Of a stretch of 64,000 nucleotides of DNA, positions 28,301 to 38,979 are shown one piece after another. A program made the translations under genes and the position numbers. Position 1 is the first letter of the stretch, and every line of letters starts with the position of its first letter. Source of the stretch: Gymnogyps californianus (taxonomy: Eukaryota; Chordata; Aves; Accipitriformes; Cathartidae); the NCBI RefSeq assembly GCF_018139145.2, contig NC_059481.1:10962368-11026367 (forward strand), in the 5' to 3' direction. Under the pieces are notes generated by a model. That model saw only the letters and a list, made by a program, of their open reading frames with translations, did no database searches and had not been told where the DNA came from.

Positions 28301-31300
28301 TGCCCTCAGGTTTTTCATTCTAGATCTCCACTCAGGTGTTTATAGGACAGTCTGAAGCAAGATTAAGGCTCCTGCAGGACGTGGAATCTACAGAATAAAT
28401 TTTTGCTGACTGTGCTGGAGAGAGCAGAAGATATACTGGCTGCAGAGAGTGAGAGTGGGTGTGTGGCAGAGCGTGCTGACAAAGGGGCTGTGGCGAGGTG
28501 CCACAATCTTGCCTGCAATAACTGGAAGGCGATGGTGTCTAGCACCGGAATAGGAAGAGACGTGCAGAGCTTTCATTGTGATAAACAGCAAACCTGTGGT
28601 TTGTGAAAAGGCTGGGAGGCTCAGACTCATTTACTGGTACCATCACTGTGAGGATTCTACTGTGGCTTACTCGTATCTCTGTTGGCTTAGAAGACGCGGA
28701 TGTTACTGGAAAGATCTCTTGAGAAAATAATTTGCCAGTTTTTCATCATGCCCTCATGGGAATGAAAAGAATTCAGGACTCCTGAATCATACAGCACAAG
28801 ATGGGAAGGGCTACCTAGGTCACACAGTTTGCAGTCCTGAGTGCTGTTCCTCCCAATGTTTTGCCATACTCACTAATCAAATTAGTTTCTGCTATACACC
28901 TTAGAGAACATTTTTAAAGCACACGGTCTCTTGCAACTAGGGAAGCTGTGGGCAAGGAAAGGGAAAGAAGTAGGAGAAAACAGAGAGAATCTTAATTTTC
29001 TAATTTTTTTCCTAAATATTCCTGTAAACACATGAGGAGCTCACCTGAGTTAAGACTTTTTAATAGTGCGTAAAAGTTTGGAAAATATTGGAGGTCTTCG
29101 AAATTATCTTCAGAAGGCAGCTCATTTCTTCTTTCCAAGATATTAGATGATGACCATGTGTTATCCAGTGTGTCATCAATTTCTCCATTAATGAAACTAT
29201 CCTGATCAGCTTTGCTTGGTGTCTCCACAAAAGACATAAAAAAATAATATCTATAAGCACATTGCTTTTGATGATAGAGTTAATGGAGCAATAAAGAGCA
29301 TCATAATCTTATGCCAACATTTTCCTAATTACGAGGTGAAGATTATACTATTTTCTCAAAGTTATTTCAATTTGGCATCTGCCTTAAACATCAAAGTAAC
29401 TCATGATTCGTTTTTGTGTCTGATGGAATTTCTTTAAGAACACCTTTAGTTTCCAGATTGAACTAATTATTCCCTAAAGCAAAGCAGTGTATTGGTCTAG
29501 TACTGTTTGGCAAGTGAGTCAAAATGATTTCCTAAGAAATTACCATTCTTTCCTCTTGCTTTTCTTTTGTATCACTGTCTGCTCTGCTTGGAGGGTAATC
29601 AAAATCTTCAGACTCTTTCTCACGCTCCTTTGCTTCATTTGCTATTAGCTGTTGTAAAACCTCTGCCACTTCATCTTCCAGGGTATAGGCCTGACTCTCC
29701 GTGATCTGTTAAAATATTTGTGCAGAGTACTTACAGAATATTGTGTTTTTCCTAGATTAAACATCAATATGAAACCTGAGCTTTGTAAATAGGTTGCTTC
29801 AAATATGTTTGTTTCAAAGCTGAGCACAGCCAAATTAGGTGTAATACTGTCACTGATGTGTGTGTGTATATACGTGTATACATATAGACATATACACGTC
29901 TATATTTATATAAATGTATATACACACACATACACATCAAATATGTGTGTATACATAAAAAACACTCACCCACACATATAGCCTCCAATAGGAAAACAAA
30001 CCCATATAGGGCTTAAAACAATGGAGCCCAGCTTGAAAGATGGAGCTGCAAGTGTGGTATACCTAAATGTGTATATATGTGTGTGTATATATAAATATAT
30101 ATGTTCCACAACATACCTATGTACAATTGAATAACTACAACAGAATACAGTAATACAAAAAGGGAAATAGCTTTCTACAGCATCATCAAAATGTTTTCTC
30201 TTTGCTTCGTAACAGCTGTCACTTGAACAAGAACTCTACCATGCAGCTGTCCTGCAGCTCCCTTTGTAATCAGTGGGATTCAGCATGCAATAGCTAATTG
30301 CAAAACCTAGTGCAGAAAAGATAAGGTTAGTATTTTAAAATATAAGGATCCCATATTGCAATGGCTAAAACCATTGAGACATCCAGCAGTTAGAGACAAA
30401 CCCAGTCTTGCTAAAAATCAGTAACAATGAGAAATGTATCCTCAACTAACCAGCATCATTATATGTCTGCCGATGACAATAATTAGTAGGTGGATAGGAA
30501 TGAGCTCAGACCTTTCCCCATAAACATCCAAAAGAAATTGATAATACAGAAGAACTCAATGAGAATCAGAAGAGAAATTAAAGGAAAAATGAGGGCAGCC
30601 ATGGGAGGACTACAATCAGTGAATGTTTTCTCAACATCAGAAACATTCTGCAGTTTGGCCTATTGTGTTGCAAAGCCATCACAGGAACAACAATGTTATT
30701 GCAGAACTAAACCAATGTGCCCAAATGAGTCAAGAAGCTTGCCTAGAGCCCAAATCCCGTTCATTTTCACTCAAGTCAGCATTATTAGCTGGACACAGTG
30801 TTCATCCAAACTGTTTTTTTAAAAAAGCATTAAACCAACCCACAAAACAGCTAAATGAAGTATTAACAAGATACTTACTAGCCCCAGATTTAGAAGTTTC
30901 GAAACGATCTTGTCAAACACTCCTCTATCATTTTCCTCGTAAATTCTTGCAGCAATTTTTTGAACAATGTCTTCAGCAGTCAAAGGAGTGCCATCTAATT
31001 GATGGAGGCCATCTGGATCATCTAAAAGGATTACAGTTTAACTGTGTGCTGACTGTCCTAACTCATTTGGATTAGACATCTTGTAAAAAATATCTGCCCA
31101 CATCTTTTTCTCTTCAGAACAAAGCTGCACTTTTTAGACACATTAGGAGTACACTTTGATACACCCTTTGGAATCCATTACATCAGTCCCAGTGAAAAGT
31201 TCTTTGTGTCCATTTTCCACATCTGAAAAGTGTCTTTCTGACTGGCTCTTTTGAAAGAGCAGAGATGAATGTCAGGAGCATACTCTCCTGTTTATAGAAA

Positions 31301-33853
31301 AAATTGTAAGAATGAGAGAACACTGCTCACATATCTGCTTATATGCATCTTCCTGGTATCTACTTTCATTGTATGGCCACTTAGATCAAAACAGATCATG
31401 ACAAACAGCATACTATCTTCTTGTTTGGATTTCAGCAAATGAAGTTTTAATTATGTAATCATTACTTATGGCAAATAATAGCATCGTGACCAATGGGAAA
31501 GTGAATATGATGAGTAAGCTTTGGTCTGTGATCAGCATACTTTGATATAATTAAAAAAATCCTGAGCTAAATGCTGCTCACAACTCTCAGAGGACTCACT
31601 TAAACTACAAGTCAGTTAACTACTCATGTAGTAAAGGCAAGTATTCTTTGGCCTTTGGTTAACTTCTTTTAGCTTTGTGATGAGGAGAATTATCTAACAT
31701 TGCACATAACATTTGGAACAAATACATGTGATTTAGCTCTATATAAAAGTGCTTCTTCCTTTCAAACCAGAATAGATATATTTTCATTTAAAAATATGTC
31801 CCATTTTCCTTCCATCAAATCTAAATTGCTAAAAACCATAATGCGAATTACACAGTTAGGTTTTCCTCCACAGAAGACGGCTGTGAAAATCAACAGCAAT
31901 TCTTTTGAATTGTGTTTCAAAACCTAATTGTAATATGACAAGCTTCCACAACTGGAAATAATTGAAATTGCACTCCAGTAACAAAGAGAGCTCATGCTCA
32001 GTGGTGAGTACAACATTCATGACTGCAATCAGTTTGCAAGAGAAGTCTAACCTAAAGTCACTGAAAGATGATTATAGAATACCTTGGAATTTATAATCCA
32101 GCCCACTTTTAGTGGAGTCATAGTCATCCACAAGCCTGCGGTTCTTGGTGGAGTCTGCATCATCAACGGCCAGTTGCTGTTCATACAAAGAGCTTCTAAT
32201 TGACTCCCTCTCCTTTTCATTCCTCTCTCTTTCTGCTACTGATTTTAGCAGGTTCAGGTCATCAACAAAGGAGTAATTCCTGAACTCTGGCTTATTTTCT
32301 GGAAAATATATCAATGCACACATGACATAAAAAATTATACCTCTTTGAATACCTCTACGAATATTGCTATAAACCCAGGAAAGATGTTTTACCTGTGGGA
32401 GCTATTTTCCTATTCTTGTCTGCCTCAGCTTCAGCAATCTGATATACAAAAATAAAACAAACAAACAAACCAACAAACAGGCAGAAGGAATAAATAAACT
32501 AAAATGTGTGATCGCTTAGTTTATCAATATCAGGAGAAGCCTTAATGCCTGATCTTCACTCTTAGTAAGAAGTGTGCCTTAATAAGTAGAACACGATTAA
32601 GCTCTTGGCACTTTTTGTCAGTACGACCGCATCCTCTGATCAGAATCAGACAATATGAGAAGCTGCGATAGACTTTCCATTTTAAGATAAATGCCAGTTA
32701 CATTTTCCTTCTTCAGTCCAAGCTCCCGCTATATTCCTGTAGGATGTCAACACAAAGGGGTGACACACCTGTGAACTGTTGGAGCTAACAACCTGCTTTT
32801 GGAATGCTGGACAGCAGAAGTCTATATGCCAGTTCTTAAAAATTATTGAAATGCTATTTTGTACCCAAGTCCATCAATATTTACTTTACTGACAAATCTA
32901 TTTTTAACTCATTTGCTAAGCCATTAGGATATTCATGGATCTGGTACCTGAAGGCTCAAAATATTATGGGAATACCAAACCCAAAAAACATTGTAAATAT
33001 TTTTTATTTCACTTACCTGTTCCTCCAAAGGTCTTTCTACACTTAATTGTCTGTTGTGTATAGCTTTATCTAGAATAAACACACACATATATAGTCAGTT
33101 ATATGATGCATGTGACTACAAAGAGACAGCACATTTTTTCTTAATTTATAGTTTTCTCCCATAAAACATGGTGTCTTAAATACGATGCCAGCTGCTAGTT
33201 CTTGTAAAAAAATTCAGTGTTCCTAGAAGAATGACAATACAAGAAAAAAGTAAAACATTTAAACAAAGCATGATTGTTTGGGGCAGAGGGAGAGGTTCTG
33301 CAAAAGATGTAATAGAAATACAGATATAGGCTGTACAGGTAACCCCTTTCTGATGAGAAAACTCATAAACAAATTGGGGAAAAAAACGCTGTAAGAGATT
33401 GACTGAAATAGCAATAATCAGATTGACACAACCAAGAGATTAAAAATCTCTTACATCCGGAATACCAGGGGAGACAGGGAGCGAGACAGAGAGACTTGTG
33501 CAGAAACTGCTGTAGAATGGATGACAACATTGCTTGGAGATGACCGAAAAAATTCAGAGCTTTTCCCTCTACCAGCACCTATCTCTTCACTTCACTACCG
33601 GATTGCAACTTCAGTGATCCAGTGTCTTGTGCCAGGAATATTGTATCTTTAGGATCTAATTGCTTTTAGCCAAGTGGAAGGAAAGTTTTTACTTTCCTCT
33701 GTCTGTGCCCTGCAAAACTTTCCCCATCTCGGTGACAACAGAGAAAACGTGTTAAGGAAGGCGCCTACCTTTGCCCCCGGGTTTCGGGAAGCCATGCACC
33801 CGGCTCGCCAGCAGCGACAGCACCTGCACCACGACCGCCAGCCTGAGAAACAT
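7212..33853 (-). CDS. SCG3: Secretogranin-3, complete gene, 12 coding exons, 470 aa
   Basis: Secretogranin-3 is a granin of the regulated secretory pathway. Family studies report that it binds cholesterol-rich granule membrane through its N-terminal part, chromogranin A through its middle, and carboxypeptidase E through its C-terminal part, so retaining cargo in dense-core granules. Twelve exons with GT-AG borders join in phase to 470 codons, against 468 in human. The first ATG in its frame (33853) has A at -3 and opens a signal peptide (residues 1-21, ending VHG) followed by FPKPGGK, the family's mature N-terminus. Other diagnostic stretches are [12 protein letters not shown] (exon 4), [18 protein letters not shown] (exon 7), [20 protein letters not shown] (exon 8) and NIEWLKKH (exon 11). 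The protein is acidic and hydrophilic, has no membrane segment, and has dibasic pairs at KNRR (exon 4) and ERR (exon 7) that prohormone convertases might cut. Introns total about 25 kb, half of it intron 8. Confidence 0.95.
9120..9255. promoter_or_regulatory. Candidate homeodomain/POU-rich element in SCG3 intron 11
   Basis: A perfect octamer ATTTGCAT lies at 9195-9202 and a homeodomain-type CAATTAATTA at 9228-9237, with E-box-like CAGCTG at about 9139. Such clusters are common in neural enhancers, but they also arise by chance in AT-rich introns, so this is a weak inference. Confidence 0.2.
11577..11657 (-). CDS. SCG3: SCG3 coding exon 11 (residues 405-431)
   Basis: Reads [20 protein letters not shown] then NKQGNKE, nearly identical to human. 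Acceptor CTCTAG, donor G|GTATGA. Confidence 0.95.
13777..13905 (-). CDS. SCG3: SCG3 coding exon 10 (residues 362-404)
   Basis: Contains [18 protein letters not shown], close to human [18 protein letters not shown]. The block is charged and probably helical. Acceptor CTTCAG, donor G|GTACAA. Confidence 0.93.
14519..14602 (-). CDS. SCG3: SCG3 coding exon 9 (residues 334-361)
   Basis: Reads [20 protein letters not shown] and continues to KLPA, corresponding to human ENLDEMIALQTKNKLEKN. Acceptor TTCTAG, donor G|GTACTT. Confidence 0.9.
17721..17815 (+). repeat. MIR-like ancient SINE remnant (intron 8 of SCG3)
   Basis: The stretch has the spacing of the MIR core read forward: an early CTGGTTTCTGCC block, then AACTTGCTCTTTGATCTGGG and TTCACTGAAGC, corresponding to the MIR cttgctgtgtgacctTGGgcaagTCACTtaa block. 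It is heavily diverged, as expected for an element older than birds. It was judged by eye only. Confidence 0.45.
18790..19401 (+). mobile_element. Solo LTR of an endogenous retrovirus (ERVL-like)
   Basis: This 612-bp element begins TGTTCTGG, ends CCACGACA, and is flanked by a perfect 5-bp target-site duplication, ATCAT (18785-18789 and 19402-19406). A 5-bp duplication fits ERVL-type integration, and the sequence matches an LTR family I recall from neoavian genomes. Inside are a TATATAA box (19054-19060), a poly(A) hexamer ATTAAA (19270-19275) and a run of 17 C (19166-19182). There is no internal retroviral sequence and no second LTR, so it is a recombined solo LTR. It is antisense to SCG3, in intron 8, the orientation usually tolerated inside genes. 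The exact family name is not certain. Confidence 0.9.
22260..22360. promoter_or_regulatory. Pair of AP-1-type motifs in SCG3 intron 8
   Basis: TGAGTCA at 22272-22278 and TGACTCA at 22339-22345 lie 61 bp apart in locally G-rich sequence. They may be an enhancer fragment, but two 7-mers in a 12-kb intron can occur by chance. Confidence 0.15.
23984..24059 (+). mobile_element. 76-bp internally deleted LTR of the same ERV family
   Basis: The first about 22 bases match the start of the LTR family (TGTCCTGGTTTCGGCTGGGA) and the last about 54 match its end (through GGGGTTAAACCACGACA), with everything between missing. It is flanked by a perfect 5-bp duplication, ACAAG (23979-23983 and 24060-24064), so it is a genuine insertion with both ends intact and not a chance fragment. 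It lacks the TATA box, poly(A) signal and C-run of the full copy at 18790-19401. Confidence 0.88.
27005..27121 (-). CDS. SCG3: SCG3 coding exon 8 (residues 295-333)
   Basis: Reads [17 protein letters not shown] then [18 protein letters not shown], the most conserved block of the family. Acceptor CACACAG, donor G|GTGAGA. The intron that follows is 12.4 kb. Confidence 0.95.
27391..27490 (-). repeat. MIR SINE remnant (intron 7 of SCG3)
   Basis: On the + strand this reads like the reverse complement of MIR: ATTTTACAGAT, then CACACTGAGATGAAGTGACT, TTGACAGAGTTCAAATTGCT and a tail resembling the tagtaaGTGGCAGAgccggg block. The match to MIR's 'CATTTTACAGATgaggaaactgagg... aagTGACTTGcccaagg' arrangement is clear despite about 30 percent divergence judged by eye. 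Confidence 0.65.
29045..29222 (-). CDS. SCG3: SCG3 coding exon 7 (residues 236-294)
   Basis: Contains [18 protein letters not shown] and [12 protein letters not shown], matching the human ERRTKTYSEDNFEELQYF segment in the chromogranin A-binding region. The 3' border is G|GTGAGC. I placed the acceptor at GTGGAG|ACACC because it follows a T-rich tract and keeps phase 0; the exact start is the least certain border in this gene. Confidence 0.85.
29544..29705 (-). CDS. SCG3: SCG3 coding exon 6 (residues 182-235)
   Basis: Starts [20 protein letters not shown], as in human. The second half ([19 protein letters not shown] onward) is hydrophilic and diverges freely from the mammalian protein. Acceptor AACAG, donor ATG|GTAATT, phase 0 at both ends. 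Confidence 0.93.
29855..29955. repeat. TG/TA microsatellite tract (SCG3 intron 5)
   Basis: Imperfect alternating purine-pyrimidine repeat of TG, TA and CA dinucleotides, partly self-complementary (tatacgtgtatac and its like). Confidence 0.85.
30067..30105. repeat. Second TG/TA microsatellite tract (SCG3 intron 5)
   Basis: Short alternating TG/TA tract about 110 bp from the first, with similar composition. Confidence 0.8.
30879..31021 (-). CDS. SCG3: SCG3 coding exon 5 (residues 134-181)
   Basis: Reads [18 protein letters not shown] followed by [18 protein letters not shown] and [12 protein letters not shown], almost identical to human. Acceptor TTTTAG, donor GTAAGT, ends in phase 0. Confidence 0.95.
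32083..32298 (-). CDS. SCG3: SCG3 coding exon 4 (residues 62-133)
   Basis: Contains [12 protein letters not shown] and [20 protein letters not shown], both very close to human SCG3. Acceptor TTCCAG, donor G|GTATTC. This segment belongs to the N-terminal half that binds membrane cholesterol in mammals. Confidence 0.95.
32393..32438 (-). CDS. SCG3: SCG3 coding exon 3 (residues 47-61)
   Basis: Reads [15 protein letters not shown]. Acceptor TATCAG, donor GTAAAA. The intron that follows is only 94 bases long. Confidence 0.9.
33017..33069 (-). CDS. SCG3: SCG3 coding exon 2 (residues 29-46)
   Basis: Reads [18 protein letters not shown], matching the human stretch DKSLHNRELSAERPLNEQ. Acceptor TTCTAG, donor GTAAGT, ends in phase 0. 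Confidence 0.93.
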
Positions 33854-34370
33854 CCTGCTGCCGCCCAGCCCCCTCGGAGGGCGAGCCTGGCCCAGGCCCG
33901 GGGCCGCCGCCCGCGGGGGTTCCTGCCCGCGCAGCCCTGCGCCGCTCTTGCGCGCCCCCGGCGCCGGCGGGCGCTCAGCGCCGCGGAGCCGCTGCCCGGC
34001 GGGCGCTGTCCAGCGCCGCGGTGCTGAAGCCGCCGAGCGGAGCCGGCCGCCGCGCTCGGGAAAGCCGCTGCCGCGCGGGCTCGGCCCCTCGTCCCCGCGC
34101 CCGCAGAAATGGTCGAGACCGTCCCCGCGGCCGGCCCCGGGCAGGGGGAGGAGACGGAGGAGGGCCGCGGCCGGCGGAGCATGCGCGCCCCGCTCCGCTC
34201 CCGCGGCCGCCGCGGCCGCAGCCCCTTCCCTCCCGCTCCCGGGGGAGAGGGGCCGCCGCCCCCGCGAGAGGGGCCGCGGGGGGCGAGGGGGCTCTGTGGC
34301 AGCCGCCAGGGGTGCGGGGGCGCGGGGCGGCGCGGGGCGGCCTTCCCCCCTCGCACGGGGTTGAGCACCG
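33750..34370 (-). promoter_or_regulatory. CpG-island promoter and 5' region of SCG3
   Basis: Very GC-rich, CpG-dense sequence covers coding exon 1 and about 520 bp upstream of the SCG3 start. An NRF1-like GCATGCGC lies at 34179-34186. No TATA box is evident in the SCG3 direction, and the transcription start cannot be fixed from sequence. Confidence 0.7.
33769..33853 (-). CDS. SCG3: SCG3 coding exon 1 (residues 1-28)
   Basis: Encodes the signal peptide, with hydrophobic core [12 protein letters not shown], and the start of the mature protein FPKPGGK. The donor is G|GTAGGC and the exon ends after the first base of a codon. The reading frame stays open upstream through GC-rich DNA to about 34444 but contains no earlier ATG, which supports this start. 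Confidence 0.93.
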
Positions 34371-34380
34371 CAGCTTAACT

Positions 34381-37300
34381 GCAAGGCAAGCTCTGGGAGC
34401 AGGCCACGGGAAAATCCGACCCGCTCGGCCGCCCCGGTCAGCACGCCTACGGGGAACGCTCTGGTTTGAAGTCAGCTCGGAAAGGCTGGGTTGCACCCGC
34501 TTTTTTGAGCTATAAAAGTGAAGTTCGCTCCTGTAGAGGAGGCCTATGAATCCTTTACCGCTATTTAAGCCCTTTCCACGGGGCTGAATTACACGGTAAA
34601 GGCACTGTCATCAATTATTCTTTTTACTACAAAGAGAGGACATCAAAAGTGTAATTACAGCACATCTTGCTCTTTAAAATTTAGAATTAAAAAAAGCAGT
34701 AGCGCAAATGACAATAGGCATGTAAGCCAATTCTGAACATTTTCATAAATTAAAATTTAGCCCTTGCAGACACAGAACATCAACAAATCCCTAGGGATCG
34801 GAGGAAGACATTTTCACCATTTTATGGCAGAACAAAGGATCGCAGCGGTAGCTCTTCTCAGAACTATAGGGTCTGCTTCCAAAATGGGATATAAATCACA
34901 GTGGTTTTTCTTCAAAAAAGACCTCATCATTTTGTACTCATAAATGCATCCGTGCAGGGTCAGCTGAAAACACTTTAACAACAGAAATCTCAATACTTGC
35001 TAACTGCTAAAAAAAAAGGCTAAAAACTCTATTTGAAGAGATGAAGAGGATCAGTGCTTTTACAACTGAAAACCGGGAACACAGTGGAACTCTTCAATCC
35101 CTTATCAATGTACAATGTTATTATAGTATAAGCTGGGAAGAACACAAAAAAGTGGGAGAATGATAATTAATTGGACCACAAGCACTAAAAAAATTGCAAT
35201 TCCTTTTTTTTCCTGTTAGTAACCACTGTATTTAATACTCAAGCCTTTGCATATAATTTAGATGAAATAGTGATAAAATCTGATGCTCTAGTTTACGTTA
35301 GACTCACTTCTATAAATTTATCTGCCTGTGATCCACAGATCCAGAGCAATGAAAATAACTTTCAGAAATGCACTGGTAACACCAGAATCTTTACCTATAG
35401 TTGGGCTCCTATTCTTTCAGCTGTACCAGTGTTAGGAATTATAGGATATTTTGGATAAAAACCTTTAAAGCATAGTTGTATGTAAGAACAAAATAGTCTT
35501 ATTTACACATTGCCTGGTAACCTACAAGGAAAATTATTATACTAAGCAGAACCTTCCCTCACTTCAGAAGCACAGAAGACAAGCAGCTTCCACAAGAAAG
35601 CATAACCTCTTCCCCTGCCATCTTTAGCGTACATATACACACCAACAGGAATCTCAAAACTACAGAATATTACTGATATAGAAAAACAAAAAGAGCAATT
35701 CTTACTTCAGTGTGGCTTGATATTCTATCCCAGTTTTGTATTAATTCAACAGTTCATTGCCTGTCTAATGTTCTCAACGTTCAAAAAATGTGTACTTTCT
35801 CTTCATTTACCCTTCCTGATATTTACTTCTATACCACTTGAACATTTCCCACAATGCATTTTGAACATGCATCCATTTATAGGACTGTACACATTTAGTC
35901 ATTCAGACAAAAGTCACCATACAATACGAAAACAGTAAATGTATTTTAAACATGCTGAAATCAAGACAGCTGTAAAGCAGGGAGATCAGAAAAGGAACTC
36001 TAATTGGTGAGGACAGTGCAAAGAAGTTGCTGGTTAAAAATACACCTATTTATGTGATATGTCTACATATGGCTTTTTGTGTATAATGATATGTCTAATT
36101 GTGTTCAAATGTGTTTATTTTACACAATATTCTTCTGTTTATGTGATGTTTCTATTTATGTGAAATCTTTTCCATACTATTTCCCAGTTCCATACGGTTT
36201 GTTATTTCCTTAGTGCTAAATCGCCTCCTGCTTTGCCAAGCCTCTGTAACAAGAAATGATGCAGGAGGACTCCATAGGGGCTGGGACTGGTGGTGGGGAG
36301 AGAAAAGAATTCAAAGCCTGCCATCATCAAAAGAGAGTATGACTGCAATAGCCACTCTAGTTCTTGAAATTGCAAGCAAAAAAAACATGCCAGGAAAGCC
36401 AAGCCTAAAACTTCAGAGACAAACCATTTCCCCCTTCATGAAGACTTCACATAGAGGCAATGCGCTCACAGACACTTGCTGTAACTGGCACGCTCAGAGC
36501 ACACCTGCAGTGCCATGCTCTGGTCTTGCACATTTGGCCCAGTACTCCGTGCTAGTGCACTGATAAGCTTGTATGACATGTGACAGATAATACATAATCT
36601 CTGCTAATTACAACAAAATATGTTTAATCATCATAGAAAAATGACTGGGTAAAAGTGCTGCCTTTGTTTCTCACTACTTCTCTGTTTTCATTTGGCATCA
36701 TTTACATCATCTACTACTACCCACTCCTCTTCCCAGTGCAGAGACAATACGGTGAAGAGCATAAGCTCTTCTATTTTGGATTCTATTTTGGCTCATACAC
36801 AATCAACCCATTTTCTATTCTAGAACTATTTATATCCAGTGATGATTCATGAGCCAGAAAGAATACCACTTGCCTATCAGGTGCCAAGGAGAACTTACAG
36901 GAATGGCAATTAGAATGTTTTCTATTGTGGTGAGTGCAGTTGATATGGAGCCTAGAGAAATAACTGAAGTGCAGCCTTTCAGTGCTATTTTTGCAGTTGT
37001 TTTATAACCATACTTCAAGGTTTTTCATCTAGCTGATGAAAACAGAAGGCAGATGAAAGCAGAAAAAACCCCAAACCCAACAACCCACCTTGCCAAGTTT
37101 ATGCCTAGATGGTAGACATTCCTTACTTTTGTGGATTTGCTTTTTCTACTTTATCTCATATTATGCTAAATTATATACTAAATATTCTAGTGCTTAAAAG
37201 GAAAAAAATGTTGGAAGAGTTACTGGTGAGATTTATGCAAGGCATTAGATATATCTATAATCATCTGACAATAAGTCACATATTTTGCACATATGCGTGC

Positions 37301-38950
37301 ACTGTGAATAGTCCTCTCGATTTCAACGCAATCAACAGTACGCGAAATGAATCACGCACAAGCCTGAGGGTTTGTACTCTACTAGTCATTTTACATACAG
37401 CATTTATCTGTACACCACCTAAGGTGAAGAGAAGGACTTAAGACCCTAGAATCAATAAAAATAAAAGAAAAAAGTCAAAGCTATTGAGATTTGAGCATTT
37501 ATTCAAGTTCCATCAGCTTTATTAGCAGCTTTTCCTATGCTTATTGAACCTACATTTTTGGTCTGCAAAGCTTACAAGGTTTTCTAGCTTCTACAAGATA
37601 ATATGATTTCTTTACATGAGCAATTCTTAACTGAGATATTCTTCACCAATTCATCTCGTAAAATGAACTTTAAAAAATATCAGTCCAAGTCTTTCAACTT
37701 AGCTTCAAGGAAATGCCAACTTTTAATACTTTTAAAACTACTGACCTCAGTTTGCTCCTATCTGGCTTTTTTTCTGATAATAAATCAATTTATAGCTTCA
37801 AACTTCAGCATGATTTTCTGACCAGACATATGCTGGAGATGGAGGGATACTTTTTCCTTGGAAACATATAGCTCAGAAGGGATTACTTCAGTTTCTTCCC
37901 CACCCTTTCTAGAAAAAAAGAATCACGTTTGAACTGAAATACAAACCAGAAAATGTCAGTAATTTTCAGAAAAATATGTGTAACTGGAAAAGGCACACAT
38001 GGATTTCTAAAATGGAATTAAGCATCCAAAACTAGACAGATACGGTATTATTTTAGTCTGCTGTCTTTGGCGAGACGATTGACTGACATATTTAAGTGGC
38101 ACTATGCTTTTTCCTTGTTCATAGGAAAAACAGTGAGAGAAAAACAATTCTGTTAAAAAATACAGTAAAGACTATCTGAATATACCTTGTTGCAATTGGC
38201 TGAAGATTTCATTACACAAATTTGGAAAGGCATATCCTAACAGATCAGGTAAACATGACTGGGTTAGATGTACTTTTTCCCTTGTAGTGTGAAGTTTCTA
38301 TGGAAGTTATCTGGCACCCTTCTTTCACATGTTCATTTGATTGCTTTGCTGGTGAATGCCCGGTTCCTTCCCAGCCACACAGTCCTGCGGCAGCCAAGTC
38401 CAGACCAGAAGGCATTCCACAGTGTTTCAGAGCAGAGCTGGGATATGGCCTGTGTCTGACAAACAGAGGAGGAGCTTTTTCTGTTAATTGAAATCACTTC
38501 TCTGGGTACCAAATGACCAAAAGTAACAAGGCTTCTGTTCATTTAGCATCTGCAACTACTCCTGTTCAGCTATGGTGACATAAAACTCACCTTAATTTGA
38601 AAGGCACAGTATTACAAAATGGCAAAAATGGTACCTAGAGAGTCAGAAAAAGCTGCAATCTTTAACCTTATAAATTCACACCTTAGTTTTCACGGGTAAG
38701 AAGTCCTTTGTTTCATCTGCAAGAGCAGGGAATGCAGAGGTAGTTCCCAGGAGCTACGTGGTGAAAACCTTCCCAAGACGCCAAACCCCTGCTGCCAAGG
38801 GAGCGGGAACCGCCTCAGAACAGCTCCTCTGGGAGCCTCTTGGCCAAGACCAATCTAGATGTTCCCACTCACGCTTTAAGAATAATATTTCTCATAAGCA
38901 CCTACAAACTATCGCACTGCTCTCTTTCGAAACCCACCTTTAAATGCCTT
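34381..38950. other. Intergenic region between divergent SCG3 and AP4E1
   Basis: About 4.6 kb of AT-rich DNA separates the two CpG islands. I see no exon with family resemblance, RNA gene or transposon with recognisable ends. A TATAAAA-like motif occurs at about 34511-34516 (+), but nothing else marks a promoter there. Confidence 0.6.
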
Positions 38951-38979
38951 TGTTTGGTGATGCTGACAAAAAAAGAGCT

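Noticed and set aside
28795..28860. Possible CR1 fragment (gggaagggctacctaggtca)
   Set aside because: Similarity is short and scattered and could be chance.
33975..34515. Long open frames on both strands over the SCG3 CpG island
   Set aside because: They are a product of stop-poor GC-rich sequence. They have low-complexity P/A/R/G composition and no family resemblance; some track starts here are not ATG (GTG at 34444, for example).
34505..34520. TATA box (ctataaaag) on the + strand
   Set aside because: It faces away from SCG3 and lies 5 kb from AP4E1, whose CpG-island promoter is independent; no exon is seen downstream.
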